Origin: an uncultured SAR86 cluster bacterium
GTDB lineage: Bacteria > Pseudomonadota > Gammaproteobacteria > Magnimaribacterales > D2472
DNA: 51,093 nt
Direction of reading: 5' to 3'
Assembly (NCBI GenBank): GCA_902558095.1
Contig: CACECP010000001.1
Location: forward strand, 154,050 to 205,142
Below are positions 1 to 8,179 of this stretch, piece after piece. A program made the position numbers and the translations under genes. Under the pieces are notes generated by a model that saw only the letters and a list, made by a program, of their open reading frames with translations, was not told the DNA's origin and did no database searches. Position 1 is the first letter of the stretch. Each line of letters begins with the position of its first letter.

Positions 1-50
1 GAAATTGCAACATATATTATGTAAATGTTTTTTAATATAAGGAGAAACAA

Positions 51-641
51 ATGAAAAAACTATTTTTATTAGTAAGTTTATTTTCACTATCTGCATATTC
101 AGCGGTTAGTGCAAATGTTGCCTTCTCATCTGATTATATTTGGAGAGGAATGACACAATCAGACGGTCCTGCTATGTCAGGTGGTTTTGATTATAGTTCA
201 GATGGAGGTTTTTATGCAGGAATCTGGGGTTCAAACGTAAATTTCAATGATGGTGCTGGAAGCGAACTTGATTATTACTTTGGTTATTCAGGTGAAATGG
301 GCGGTCTTGGATTTGATATTGGTTATGTTGCATTTGATTATCCAAAAAATGAAACAGGTCTTGATTTTGAAGAAATTGTTTTAGGTTTAAGCATGGGTGA
401 TTTAGGTGTTACTTTTGCTTTAGGGCAAGATGGAGCTCCTGACTACACTGAGATTTCTTATGGAATTGGAGATTTTGGAGTCTCATATGGTCAATATGAT
501 GATTACGGAGACAATTTTTCAATAACATATGGTTTTGATTGTGGTGATTACGGTTGTGGTGTTGGTTACTACGACTTTTCTGATGATGGTTATGGCGGTG
601 ATGAGGATGCATTAGTCTTCTCAGTTTCTGCTGAATTTTAA
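51..641 (+). CDS. TorF family putative porin (outer-membrane protein)
   Basis: This 196-residue protein has a clear signal peptide ending near SAYSAVSA (about residue 21). The mature part is rich in Gly, Asp and Tyr in alternating beta-strand patterns and ends in Phe (SAEF), as outer-membrane barrels do. The motif SSDYIWRGMTQSDGPAMSGG just after the signal is the hallmark of the TorF/TIGR02001 family. A good ribosome binding site (AAGGAGAAACAA) precedes the ATG. It lies 6 nt upstream of the P-II gene and ahead of amtB, so a role in outer-membrane passage of ammonium or other small nitrogen compounds is inferred from context. The substrate is unknown. Confidence 0.85.
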   Translation: MKKLFLLVSLFSLSAYSAVSANVAFSSDYIWRGMTQSDGPAMSGGFDYSSDGGFYAGIWGSNVNFNDGAGSELDYYFGYSGEMGGLGFDIGYVAFDYPKNETGLDFEEIVLGLSMGDLGVTFALGQDGAPDYTEISYGIGDFGVSYGQYDDYGDNFSITYGFDCGDYGCGVGYYDFSDDGYGGDEDALVFSVSAEF

Positions 642-986
<345 letters not shown>

Positions 987-1001
987 TTAAAGGAGAAAAT
1001 T

Positions 1002-2285
1002 ATGGAAGAAATTAATTTTGCATTAGATACATTCTATGCTGTCATGGCTGGTGCGTTAGTCATGTTTATGGCAGCTGGTTTTACCATGCTTGAAGCAGGA
1101 CTAGTTCAAAAAAAGGATGTATCTGAAATTGTAACGAAAAATATAGGCTTATATTCAATAGCTTGTATTATGTACTTATTATGTGGATTCATGCTTATGT
1201 ATCCAGGTGGTGGGGCTTTCGGTGGATTACTAGAAGGCTTTTTACCAGGAGTTTTCCCAGAAATTGGCACATCAGTTGGTTTATCAACTTCATTACCCAA
1301 TGAAGATATTGGTATTCCATATGGTATGGATTATTCACAACAAGCTGACTTCTTTTTCCAAGTTGTCTTTGTTGCTACTGCTATGTCAATCGTATCAGGA
1401 GCGGTTGCTGGAAGAATGAAATTATTACCTTTCTTTTTATTTGCAATCATCTTGACAGGGTTTATTTATCCAATACAAGGTTACTGGAACTGGGGTGGAG
1501 GATTTTTAAGCTCAAATGGATACTCTGACTATGCAGGCTCTGGAACAGTTCATCTATGTGGTGCAGCTGCTGCTCTTGCTGTGGTAATGGTACTAGGACC
1601 AAGAAAAGGTAAATATAGTTCTGACGGTTCATCATTACCAATGCCTGGATCAAATATTCCAATGGCTGCTTTAGGAGCATGGATTCTTTGGTTAGGATGG
1701 TTTGGTTTTAACGGTGGATCAACGCTTGTACTTAGCAATGAAGGTGCTGCTATTGAAGTGAGTCAAGTATTTATGAATACTAATATGTCAGCCGCCGGTG
1801 GTGTTGTTGCTGCATTATTAATGAGCTTAATAATAACTGGTAAAATGGATGTTACCATGGCTATCAATGGTGCAATTGCCGGTCTTGTTGCAATAACAGC
1901 TAGTCCAGCTGCACCTAGTGCAGGTATTGCTGTATTAATAGGTGCTGCAGGTGGAATATTGGTTTATTTATCAATAATATTCTTTGATACAAAACTTAAA
2001 CTAGATGATCCAGTTGGTGCAATCTCAGCTCACGGTGTTGTAGGTATTCTTGGTGTAATGGTTGTTCCATTGACGTCTGGAGACGTTGAGGGTATGACAA
2101 AAACTATGGAATTCGTATGGCAATTTATTGGTGTTATTTCTATTGCAGGTTTTACATATGTAATGAGTTTATTAGCTATATTAGCTATTAATACATTTAT
2201 GCCAATACGAGCTAGTGACGAAGAACAGGATCTAGGTCTTGATGTTTCTGAGATAGGTGTTGAAGCTTATCCAGAATTTAAGTAA
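1002..2285 (+). CDS. amtB: Ammonium transporter AmtB
   Basis: This 427-residue inner-membrane channel of the Amt/Rh family moves ammonium into the cytoplasm. It has about eleven membrane segments. The two pore histidines of the family are visible in GTVHLCGAAAAL and ISAHGVVGILG, and the family Asp precedes the first in SDYAGSG. The C-terminal tail (DLGLDVSEIGVEAYPEF) corresponds to the part that docks P-II. A strong ribosome site (AAAGGAG) precedes the ATG. It is the last gene of the porin-glnK-amtB operon, and a strong intrinsic terminator follows. Confidence 0.96.
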   Translation: MEEINFALDTFYAVMAGALVMFMAAGFTMLEAGLVQKKDVSEIVTKNIGLYSIACIMYLLCGFMLMYPGGGAFGGLLEGFLPGVFPEIGTSVGLSTSLPNEDIGIPYGMDYSQQADFFFQVVFVATAMSIVSGAVAGRMKLLPFFLFAIILTGFIYPIQGYWNWGGGFLSSNGYSDYAGSGTVHLCGAAAALAVVMVLGPRKGKYSSDGSSLPMPGSNIPMAALGAWILWLGWFGFNGGSTLVLSNEGAAIEVSQVFMNTNMSAAGGVVAALLMSLIITGKMDVTMAINGAIAGLVAITASPAAPSAGIAVLIGAAGGILVYLSIIFFDTKLKLDDPVGAISAHGVVGILGVMVVPLTSGDVEGMTKTMEFVWQFIGVISIAGFTYVMSLLAILAINTFMPIRASDEEQDLGLDVSEIGVEAYPEFK

Positions 2286-2343
2286 TTTAATACAATGACT
2301 GCATTAAATGTGCTCCCCCTAATGTCATAATATTAAATTCTAA

Positions 2344-2379
2344 GAAGAGCTGTATACCCTGCAGCTCTTCTTTTTTTTC
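2344..2379 (+). terminator. Intrinsic terminator of the glnK-amtB operon
   Basis: A perfect 9-bp stem (GAAGAGCTG pairing with CAGCTCTTC) encloses a 9-nt loop and is followed at once by eight T residues. It lies 58 nt after the amtB stop. Confidence 0.9.
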
Positions 2380-2394
2380 TTTGTATTTGCCCTT

Positions 2395-3501
2395 CTAATT
2401 AAGCGGGTTACTATATTGGTTTAAATAATATGAGTGCATATCTTCAGGAATTAATTTAATTCTATTTTTTAAAAATAGTATAGCCTCATCAATTTCTTCC
2501 AGTTTATAAGGACAGTCGATATTTTCTTTTCCTTGAATAATTGCAGCTGCATAATTTGTTGGATGAAGTTTATAAAGACTTTTGATAATTGAAGTTATTT
2601 CACTTGAGCATACTTCATATGAGTTATTATCAAAATTTATCTGAGATCCAATATTTATGTGAACATTTCCCTTGTCCCCTTTTATGCCCTGAGAAATACT
2701 AATTAAGTCTTCCTTTGGTTCCTTAACATAATGTTTGTTTAAATCTGTTAAGTATAGCTCCCTTGCTTTAGTAAGATCATTTGGATCTTTTTCATAAGAA
2801 ATCGATATTGGGATAATATTTATATTATTTAAATAATCAGTTAATACGGCTGTCTTTCTTCCATTTAAATGAATCATTTTTAGTACTGAAGGGTCTGTAA
2901 AGTCATTACCATCTTTTGATCTGCCTTGCTTTTGAGCAATCCAAATTGATTTATTTTTTAATATTGAGTCTTGTATAAATTCTGAGGCAAGATTCAGGCT
3001 TTTATATATATCTCTTTTAGATTTATCACTTCTATCAATTATGAAGCTTTTATTAAGTCGCATTAAGTCAGAGGCCCACTTCTCACTCATTAAATTATTA
3101 CCGACAGCATTAAAAGTTGTTTCATAGCCATTTTGACGAAGTGAAAAATTTAGAAATGCTGAGTCTAGTGTTATATCTCTATGATTAGAAACAAATAAAT
3201 ATCCTTTATTTTTTTCTATATTATCTAATCCAGATATTGAAAAATTTTTTACACTATTTTTGATAACATCCTGAACAATGCTTTCAAATAAATTTTGATA
3301 TGCATTAACATCTTTTATTTTTTTTACTTTGCTCTTTAGGATTAAGCTTAAAAAGTTTCTTGAAAATGGTAAATATTTAAAATTTCTATAATTATCAGTT
3401 TCAAGAAGCATTTTAAGAAATCTTCTATTGTTTGATAAGTCTATTAATACTGAGTTAACTTCATCATCAGAATAAGGTCTTATAGAATCAAATTTATTCA
3501 C
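2395..3501 (-). CDS. PlsC-like glycerolipid acyltransferase
   Basis: This 368-residue protein resembles the 1-acylglycerol-3-phosphate/PlsB-type acyltransferase superfamily, which transfers fatty acyl groups to glycerol-phosphate-type substrates at the membrane. The catalytic block is SNHRDITLDSAF, with H107 and D113. The His-to-Asp spacing is HX5D rather than the classic HX4D, although D109 is also close. A later block, IWIAQKQGRSKDGND, resembles the substrate-binding (F/I)xxEGxRS region. The start codon is GTG, supported by the N-terminal IRPYSDDEV, which looks like the true domain start. It is divergent from the GDPD gene, with start codons three bases apart. The exact substrate is not determinable. 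Confidence 0.75.
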   Translation of the reverse strand: MNKFDSIRPYSDDEVNSVLIDLSNNRRFLKMLLETDNYRNFKYLPFSRNFLSLILKSKVKKIKDVNAYQNLFESIVQDVIKNSVKNFSISGLDNIEKNKGYLFVSNHRDITLDSAFLNFSLRQNGYETTFNAVGNNLMSEKWASDLMRLNKSFIIDRSDKSKRDIYKSLNLASEFIQDSILKNKSIWIAQKQGRSKDGNDFTDPSVLKMIHLNGRKTAVLTDYLNNINIIPISISYEKDPNDLTKARELYLTDLNKHYVKEPKEDLISISQGIKGDKGNVHINIGSQINFDNNSYEVCSSEITSIIKSLYKLHPTNYAAAIIQGKENIDCPYKLEEIDEAILFLKNRIKLIPEDMHSYYLNQYSNPLN

Positions 3502-3504
3502 TTA

Positions 3505-4299
3505 GTGACTGCGTTTATTATATTCTGGATATATTTTACATTAATAATGTATACAATAACGAAAATGAAACCTTATCTTAAATATGATGGTCTTGAAGTA
3601 ATAGCTCATAGAGGTGGTGCTGAAGAATCATTTGAAAACACAATAGAGTCATTTGAATATTCAAAATCTCAGGGTTGTAAATTTATAGAAACAGATGCTC
3701 AAGTCTCTTCTGATGGCATTCCGTATATTTTTCATGACAACGATTTAAAAAGAATTCTTAATAGGCCTGATGAGTTTAGCTCTCTATCAAGCACTGAAAT
3801 AAATGCACTTAGAATATTTGAAAATTATAAAATACCTACATTGGAAGAGGTTTTAAATAAATTTCCTGAGCTATCATTTCAAATAGACTTTAAAACAGAT
3901 CAGGTAGTAGATCCTGCGTTAGAAATTATAAAAAAAACTTATGCTATGGATAGAGTATGTATCGCTAGCTTTAGTAGCAAAAGATTGAATTATGTTAGGT
4001 CCGTTTCACCTGATATGTGCATATCAATGGGTCCAAAAGAAGTATTTAGGACTTTGCTTTCAAGATATAAATTACTTAATAAACCAGGTTATGGAGACTG
4101 CCTTCAAGTTCCAATGAAATATTATGGAATAAATATAGTAAATAAAAAATTTGTAGATTATGTTCAATCTAAAAATATAAAGATTATGGTATGGACAATC
4201 AATGACATTAAAACATTGAAATATTTAATTGAACTTAATGTCGATGGAATTATTACAGACAAACCAAAGTTATTATTTGATTTAATAAAAGAGAATTAA
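3505..4299 (+). CDS. Glycerophosphodiester phosphodiesterase (GDPD), membrane-anchored
   Basis: This enzyme would hydrolyse glycerophosphodiesters, the deacylated phospholipid head groups, to glycerol-3-phosphate and an alcohol. GDPD motifs are seen in order: IAHRGG (H35, R36), SFENT, IETDAQ (E62, D64), FHDND (H77), IDFKTD near residue 123, and the closing VDGIITDKP. A hydrophobic stretch at residues 3-16 ahead of the domain could be a membrane anchor. The GTG start given is the longest option. The ATG at 3547 would remove most of that anchor and would leave room for a promoter between this gene and the divergent acyltransferase. The product feeds glycerol and phosphate into lipid or phosphorus metabolism. 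Confidence 0.85.
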   Translation: MTAFIIFWIYFTLIMYTITKMKPYLKYDGLEVIAHRGGAEESFENTIESFEYSKSQGCKFIETDAQVSSDGIPYIFHDNDLKRILNRPDEFSSLSSTEINALRIFENYKIPTLEEVLNKFPELSFQIDFKTDQVVDPALEIIKKTYAMDRVCIASFSSKRLNYVRSVSPDMCISMGPKEVFRTLLSRYKLLNKPGYGDCLQVPMKYYGINIVNKKFVDYVQSKNIKIMVWTINDIKTLKYLIELNVDGIITDKPKLLFDLIKEN

Positions 4300-4303
4300 A
4301 TTA

Positions 4304-4492
4304 TCAAAGATATTTTCTAGCAATCCTGGTTATTACTGCATACATTGGGATAACTATGCCTGTAGTAATAAGTATCTGCACTGTAGGAGTATATTCAACA
4401 AGAAAGCTTCTTATGAGTGGGACAATGATGAAAGCTGTTATAGCGCCAAGGACGCTATAAAAGATAATAGATTTGGTACTAAGTAATTTCAT
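4304..4492 (-). CDS. Small two-helix membrane protein, unknown
   Basis: This 62-residue protein starts at the ATG giving MKLLSTKS; a TTG three codons upstream is possible but less likely. It has two hydrophobic helices, about residues 8-28 and 37-55, joined by a short polar segment, and a basic C-terminus (ARKYL). The start overlaps the 3' end of the upstream MFS gene by 14 nt, indicating translational coupling in one operon. No family is recognised. It could be a small partner of the transporter. Confidence 0.6.
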   Translation of the reverse strand: MKLLSTKSIIFYSVLGAITAFIIVPLIRSFLVEYTPTVQILITTGIVIPMYAVITRIARKYL

Positions 4493-5762
4493 TAGTATCA
4501 ACGAAATATAAAATAATAAAGCCTAATACAAATAAAGCCAGAACTGGTAAAAGACTTATTGTTACGCTGTTAGATATACCTAAAACAAGAGCAACTAACG
4601 CTGGCCCCATAAAAGCACCTGCTTTTCCGAATGTGTTGAAAATACCAAAAAATTCTCCAGCCTTTTCAGCAGGAATTAACTTCGCAAAAAGACCTCGAGA
4701 ACTCCCTTGAATTCCTCCTTGAACAAGACCAACTAAGCTGGCAAGAATATAAAATTCAGTAGCATCAGATAAAAATATAGAATAAATGATAATTGCAATA
4801 TAAATTATTATTGAAAAATAAATAACAATCTTATCTCCGTATTTCTCGCCAACAAACGACCACATTAATGTAGATGGAAATGCTATAAATTGTACGAGCA
4901 ATAAACCAATGATAACTGCACTAGAATCTAGGCCAAGATCAAGAGCAAATTTTGAAGCAAGAGCCATTACTGTATGAACGCCATCAATAAATAAGAAAAA
5001 GGCAATTAAAAATATAAAAGCATTCTTATATTTTGATAGAGATCTGAGGGTTGTTAGAATATTTTTGAATGAACTAAAAATAACATTTCCTGTTGCCTGA
5101 ACTTCAGTCCTATCTTTAAACGTTAAAGAGAGTGGGATTAAAAATATTGACCACCAAACTGAAACAGTAATAAATGACCATCTTATTGCATCTGCTTGAG
5201 AAGATAAGCCAAACATTTCTGGGTAAAGGCTCATTATTGCATTAATTAAAAATAGAAGGCCTCCACCAAAATACCCCCATGCAAATCCATATCCTGATAC
5301 TTTAGAAAATAAATCAGGAGATGTAATTTGAACTAAAATTTTGTCGTACAAAACATTTGAAGCAGAGAAGAAATAATTGGCAATACCAAAAAATATTAAT
5401 GCATAAATCCAAGATCCAGCTTCTAGAGTAAAAAGCAGACCAACACATAAAATCGAAATTAAAACCATTGATACAAATAATTTTTTTGTTGTTTTGCTTA
5501 TATCTGTAATAGCTCCTATTAAAGGTGCTGTAAAAAGCAAAGCAAGATTAGATATGACTAAAGTCCAGCTGTAATATTGGGTGGATTGAACTTCATTAAG
5601 ATTTGATGCCCAAAACTGATCATAAAAAATAGGAAAAAATGCTGCTATAACAGTTGTTGCAAAAGCTGAATTTCCTAAATCATAGGAGATCCAAGCCTTA
5701 ATTTCTCTAGATAATTTACGTTTTATTAGATAATTTTTGTGTTGGTTTGTTAGATTAGTCAA
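4479..5762 (-). CDS. MFS transporter, UMF1 (Atg22-like) family
   Basis: This 427-residue inner-membrane transporter has about twelve predicted membrane segments. The N-terminus REIKAWISYDLGNSAFATTV matches the signature of the UMF1 family, whose eukaryotic relative Atg22 exports amino acids from the vacuole. A second signature is the loop PLIGAITDISKTTKK. The substrate is unknown in bacteria. The start is TTG; there is no ATG before the conserved N-terminal motif, so the TTG start is well supported although no Shine-Dalgarno is visible. A small membrane protein overlaps its 3' end. Confidence 0.85.
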   Translation of the reverse strand: MTNLTNQHKNYLIKRKLSREIKAWISYDLGNSAFATTVIAAFFPIFYDQFWASNLNEVQSTQYYSWTLVISNLALLFTAPLIGAITDISKTTKKLFVSMVLISILCVGLLFTLEAGSWIYALIFFGIANYFFSASNVLYDKILVQITSPDLFSKVSGYGFAWGYFGGGLLFLINAIMSLYPEMFGLSSQADAIRWSFITVSVWWSIFLIPLSLTFKDRTEVQATGNVIFSSFKNILTTLRSLSKYKNAFIFLIAFFLFIDGVHTVMALASKFALDLGLDSSAVIIGLLLVQFIAFPSTLMWSFVGEKYGDKIVIYFSIIIYIAIIIYSIFLSDATEFYILASLVGLVQGGIQGSSRGLFAKLIPAEKAGEFFGIFNTFGKAGAFMGPALVALVLGISNSVTISLLPVLALFVLGFIILYFVDTNEIT

Positions 5763-5810
5763 AATAGAAATATAATAATTTATATTGCATATTTTATATT
5801 AAAAAATGAT

Positions 5811-5838
5811 TTGAAAATGGAATTATTTTTGATATATT
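5811..5838 (+). promoter_or_regulatory. Candidate sigma-70 promoter for the 32-residue peptide gene
   Basis: TTGAAA (-35) and TATATT (-10) are separated by 16 bases and end 15 nt before the ATG at 5854. The call rests on sequence match only; AT-rich DNA gives chance matches. Confidence 0.35.
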
Positions 5839-5853
5839 TTTTGGGAGTATTTT

Positions 5854-5952
5854 ATGGATGACAATACAACAATTAAACAAGCAACATACTTTGCAGTTGG
5901 TATAACCGTGATTGTTTTAACACTCGGTATATGTGCGTATATATATTTTTAA
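5854..5952 (+). CDS. 32-residue single-helix membrane microprotein
   Basis: A complete small reading frame encodes MDDNTTIKQATYFAVG followed by a hydrophobic helix (ITVIVLTLGICAYIYF) that runs to the stop. The N-terminus is polar and acidic and the C-terminus is aromatic, typical of single-pass bacterial membrane microproteins. A GGGAG Shine-Dalgarno lies at correct spacing (GGGAGTATTTTATG), and a promoter-like pair lies upstream. It is the only candidate gene in the gap between the MFS and HIT genes, and its stop overlaps the convergent HIT gene's end by 4 nt. No family is recognised. Confidence 0.6.
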   Translation: MDDNTTIKQATYFAVGITVIVLTLGICAYIYF

Positions 5953-6290
5953 CCTGGCGGCCAATTTAAAGGCCTTCCTGAAAGCAAGTGCAGGTGAAGA
6001 TGAAAAACGCTTTGTCCGGCAGCTGCTCCATTATTGACTACCAATCTAAAGGTCTCATCAAGCCCTAATTCTTCTGCAATTCTTCCAGCAAGAAGCATTA
6101 AATGACCTAAAATATCCTTATCTTTTTTAGATGCATCAGATAATTTTGGTATAACTTTCTTTGGAATTATTAATAGATGAGTTGGTGCTTGTGGACTTAT
6201 ATCTTTTATAACTATTGAAATTTCGTCTTCATAAATAATATCTGCTGGAATCTCTTTGTTAATAATTTTTTCGAAAAGAGTTAAAGTCAT
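5949..6290 (-). CDS. hinT: HIT-family nucleotide phosphoramidase (HinT)
   Basis: This 113-residue protein has the normal length for a bacterial HinT. The catalytic histidine triad HLHLHLL (H97, H99, H101) sits near the C-terminus, preceded by NNGAAAGQSVFHLH as in HinT proteins. The N-terminal FEKIINKEIPADIIYED is also typical. Known members hydrolyse the P-N bond of purine nucleoside phosphoramidates in the cytosol. It is the third gene of a short minus-strand group with the DedA gene and a 62-residue membrane protein. Confidence 0.95.
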   Translation of the reverse strand: MTLTLFEKIINKEIPADIIYEDEISIVIKDISPQAPTHLLIIPKKVIPKLSDASKKDKDILGHLMLLAGRIAEELGLDETFRLVVNNGAAAGQSVFHLHLHLLSGRPLNWPPG

Positions 6291-6295
6291 TTAAA

Positions 6296-6484
6296 TTAAA
6301 AAAAAGTTCTAAAGAGTCTATAGCCAATATAAAAAATACCTGCTGTCATCAATACAGCAAGAAAGACAATTAATAAATCTCTTAAGGTTTGTAAGAACCT
6401 TCCCTGTCTTCCAGCTTTTATTAACTGTGTTAATAGATAGGCTAGAGCTACTAAACTTACAACTAATATAAAAATATTTAACAT
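6296..6484 (-). CDS. Small membrane protein, unknown
   Basis: This 62-residue protein has two hydrophobic helices, residues 2-20 and about 38-58, separated by a basic stretch (KAGRQGRFLQTLRD). It starts 7 nt after the DedA stop and ends 5 nt before the HIT start, so the three are likely one operon. No known family is recognised. Confidence 0.6.
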   Translation of the reverse strand: MLNIFILVVSLVALAYLLTQLIKAGRQGRFLQTLRDLLIVFLAVLMTAGIFYIGYRLFRTFF

Positions 6485-6491
6485 AAATCTA

Positions 6492-6989
6492 TCATATAAA
6501 TGTGCCTGAGATTATTACTAAAAATGCAAGTGCAGCTCCCCAAAGAGAACATGCAATAACATCAGATATATAAAATCTTACAGGTTTTAAATTAGAAATT
6601 CCAAGTAAAAATGGAACTATAGACCTAATTGCAGGAATAAATCTTCCAAGTACTACCGAATATGATCCATTCCTTTCTAAAAATCTTCTTGCTTTATTGA
6701 TATTTTTTTCTCTTTTCTTGATAAATTTAGTTCCTAAAATAGTTGGTCCTAGTTTCTTTCCAAAGAAAAATCCTGACATGTCACCTAAATGAGATCCAAG
6801 CACAGCAAAAAGAACAATTATTTCTAAACCAAGCAAGTCAGTGTTATAAGCAAACACACAGATAGAAAATAGAATAAGACTAGATACCATGAATGAAAGA
6901 ATAAATGACTCCATAAATGCAAAAAGAAATATGGCAATCCATGCCAATTCATTATTTTCAGTTAGGAATGTAGTTATATTTTCAAGCAT
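6492..6989 (-). CDS. DedA family membrane protein
   Basis: This 165-residue inner-membrane protein has four to five helices. The DedA/SNARE-associated signature is seen as ARRFLERNGSYSVVLGRFIP followed by AIRSIVPFLLG, and the upstream loop LGSHLGDMSGFFFGKKLG is also conserved. DedA proteins are linked to membrane homeostasis, and several recycle undecaprenyl phosphate or other lipids across the membrane. At 165 residues it is slightly shorter than the typical 190-220. It is probably the first gene of the DedA / small protein / HIT operon. Confidence 0.88.
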   Translation of the reverse strand: MLENITTFLTENNELAWIAIFLFAFMESFILSFMVSSLILFSICVFAYNTDLLGLEIIVLFAVLGSHLGDMSGFFFGKKLGPTILGTKFIKKREKNINKARRFLERNGSYSVVLGRFIPAIRSIVPFLLGISNLKPVRFYISDVIACSLWGAALAFLVIISGTFI

Positions 6990-7063
6990 ATAAAAAAATA
7001 AAAATGTATTCTACTTCAATGTTCAAAATTAATGTTGTAAATTAATCTAAATTTAAAAAAAAT

Positions 7064-8179
7064 ATGATTGAAGAATTTAATATAAATATACCTGAAGAAG
7101 ATATTGATTTACTAAAGCAGAAAATTAATTTAACTAGATGGCCTGACGAAATAAATAATAAATGGTCTCACGGCACCGATAAGTCTTTTCTTAAAGGGCT
7201 CTCTGATTACTGGTGTAATGAGTTTGACTGGAGAGTTCATGAAAGAAAATTAAATGAAATTGGTAGCTTTAAATATACTTCAGATTCTGGTCTTAAGCTT
7301 CATTTCCTTCATTCAAAGTCAAACAACGATAATGCTATTCCTTTGGTCATGACTCATGGTTGGCCTGGAAGTGTTCAAGAGTTCATAAAAATTATTCCTA
7401 TCATCCAAAAAAACTCTAACATTCCTTTGGATATTGTTTGCCCTTCTCTTCCTGGATTTGGCTTTTCTGATAAACCTAAAACAGAAGGAATGAATTCAAA
7501 GGAAATTGCAAAACTACAACATGAATTAATTATGGCTTTAGGCTATAAAAAATATATTGTTCAAGGCGGTGATTGGGGCGCTACGATTAGCAAGTGGATG
7601 GCAGAGCTATTTAAAGATGCATGCATTGGAATACATTTAAATATGGTTATAGCATGGCCACCGGCCTCTGATAATCCCATGGAAAATGTTACAGAAAATG
7701 AGCAAAAGCTTTTAGCTAATTATGACAAATATAAAGAACAAGGTTTTGGCTATTATGAAATTCAAAAAACCAAGCCACAAACATTAGGATACGGCTTAAA
7801 CGATTCACCTGTTGGTCTTGCTGCTTGGATAGTTGAAAAGTTTTATGGTTGGTTTGATGGGGAGGATAATAAACTCGTTGTTTCTGATGATGAGGTTTTA
7901 GCAATTGTTTCTTTATATTGGTTTACTCAATCTATTACTTCTTCTGCAAGACTTTATAAAGAGAATGGTGATTTAGGATTTTCATTTGAAAAAATTGTTC
8001 AGCCTATGGCAGGAGCAATCTTTAAAAGAGATTTAATTGCGCCTCCTAAAGTATGGGCTGAACAAATATATGATGTGGTTCAATGGAATATTCATGATGG
8101 CGGTCATTTTGCAGCCCTAGAGCAACCTGAATCACTTTCAAAGGATATTATAGAGTTTCTAAATAAACTAAAGATCTAA
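7064..8179 (+). CDS. EHN-type epoxide hydrolase (alpha/beta hydrolase)
   Basis: This 371-residue epoxide hydrolase opens with an EHN domain (INIPEEDIDLLKQKINLTRWP) followed by an alpha/beta-hydrolase core. The oxyanion loop THGWPGS and the nucleophile elbow GGDWGA (D170) are visible, with catalytic histidine H348 in HDGGHFAALEQPE. Family members open epoxides to diols in the cytosol, and the natural substrate here is unknown. A hydrophobic epoxide or juvenile-hormone-like substrate is typical of the family. Its 3' end overlaps the convergent phytase gene by 12 nt. Confidence 0.92.
   Translation: MIEEFNINIPEEDIDLLKQKINLTRWPDEINNKWSHGTDKSFLKGLSDYWCNEFDWRVHERKLNEIGSFKYTSDSGLKLHFLHSKSNNDNAIPLVMTHGWPGSVQEFIKIIPIIQKNSNIPLDIVCPSLPGFGFSDKPKTEGMNSKEIAKLQHELIMALGYKKYIVQGGDWGATISKWMAELFKDACIGIHLNMVIAWPPASDNPMENVTENEQKLLANYDKYKEQGFGYYEIQKTKPQTLGYGLNDSPVGLAAWIVEKFYGWFDGEDNKLVVSDDEVLAIVSLYWFTQSITSSARLYKENGDLGFSFEKIVQPMAGAIFKRDLIAPPKVWAEQIYDVVQWNIHDGGHFAALEQPESLSKDIIEFLNKLKI

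Noticed and set aside
1462-1738. Antisense frames within amtB
   Set aside because: Shadow frames of a conserved gene with no domain or ribosome site.
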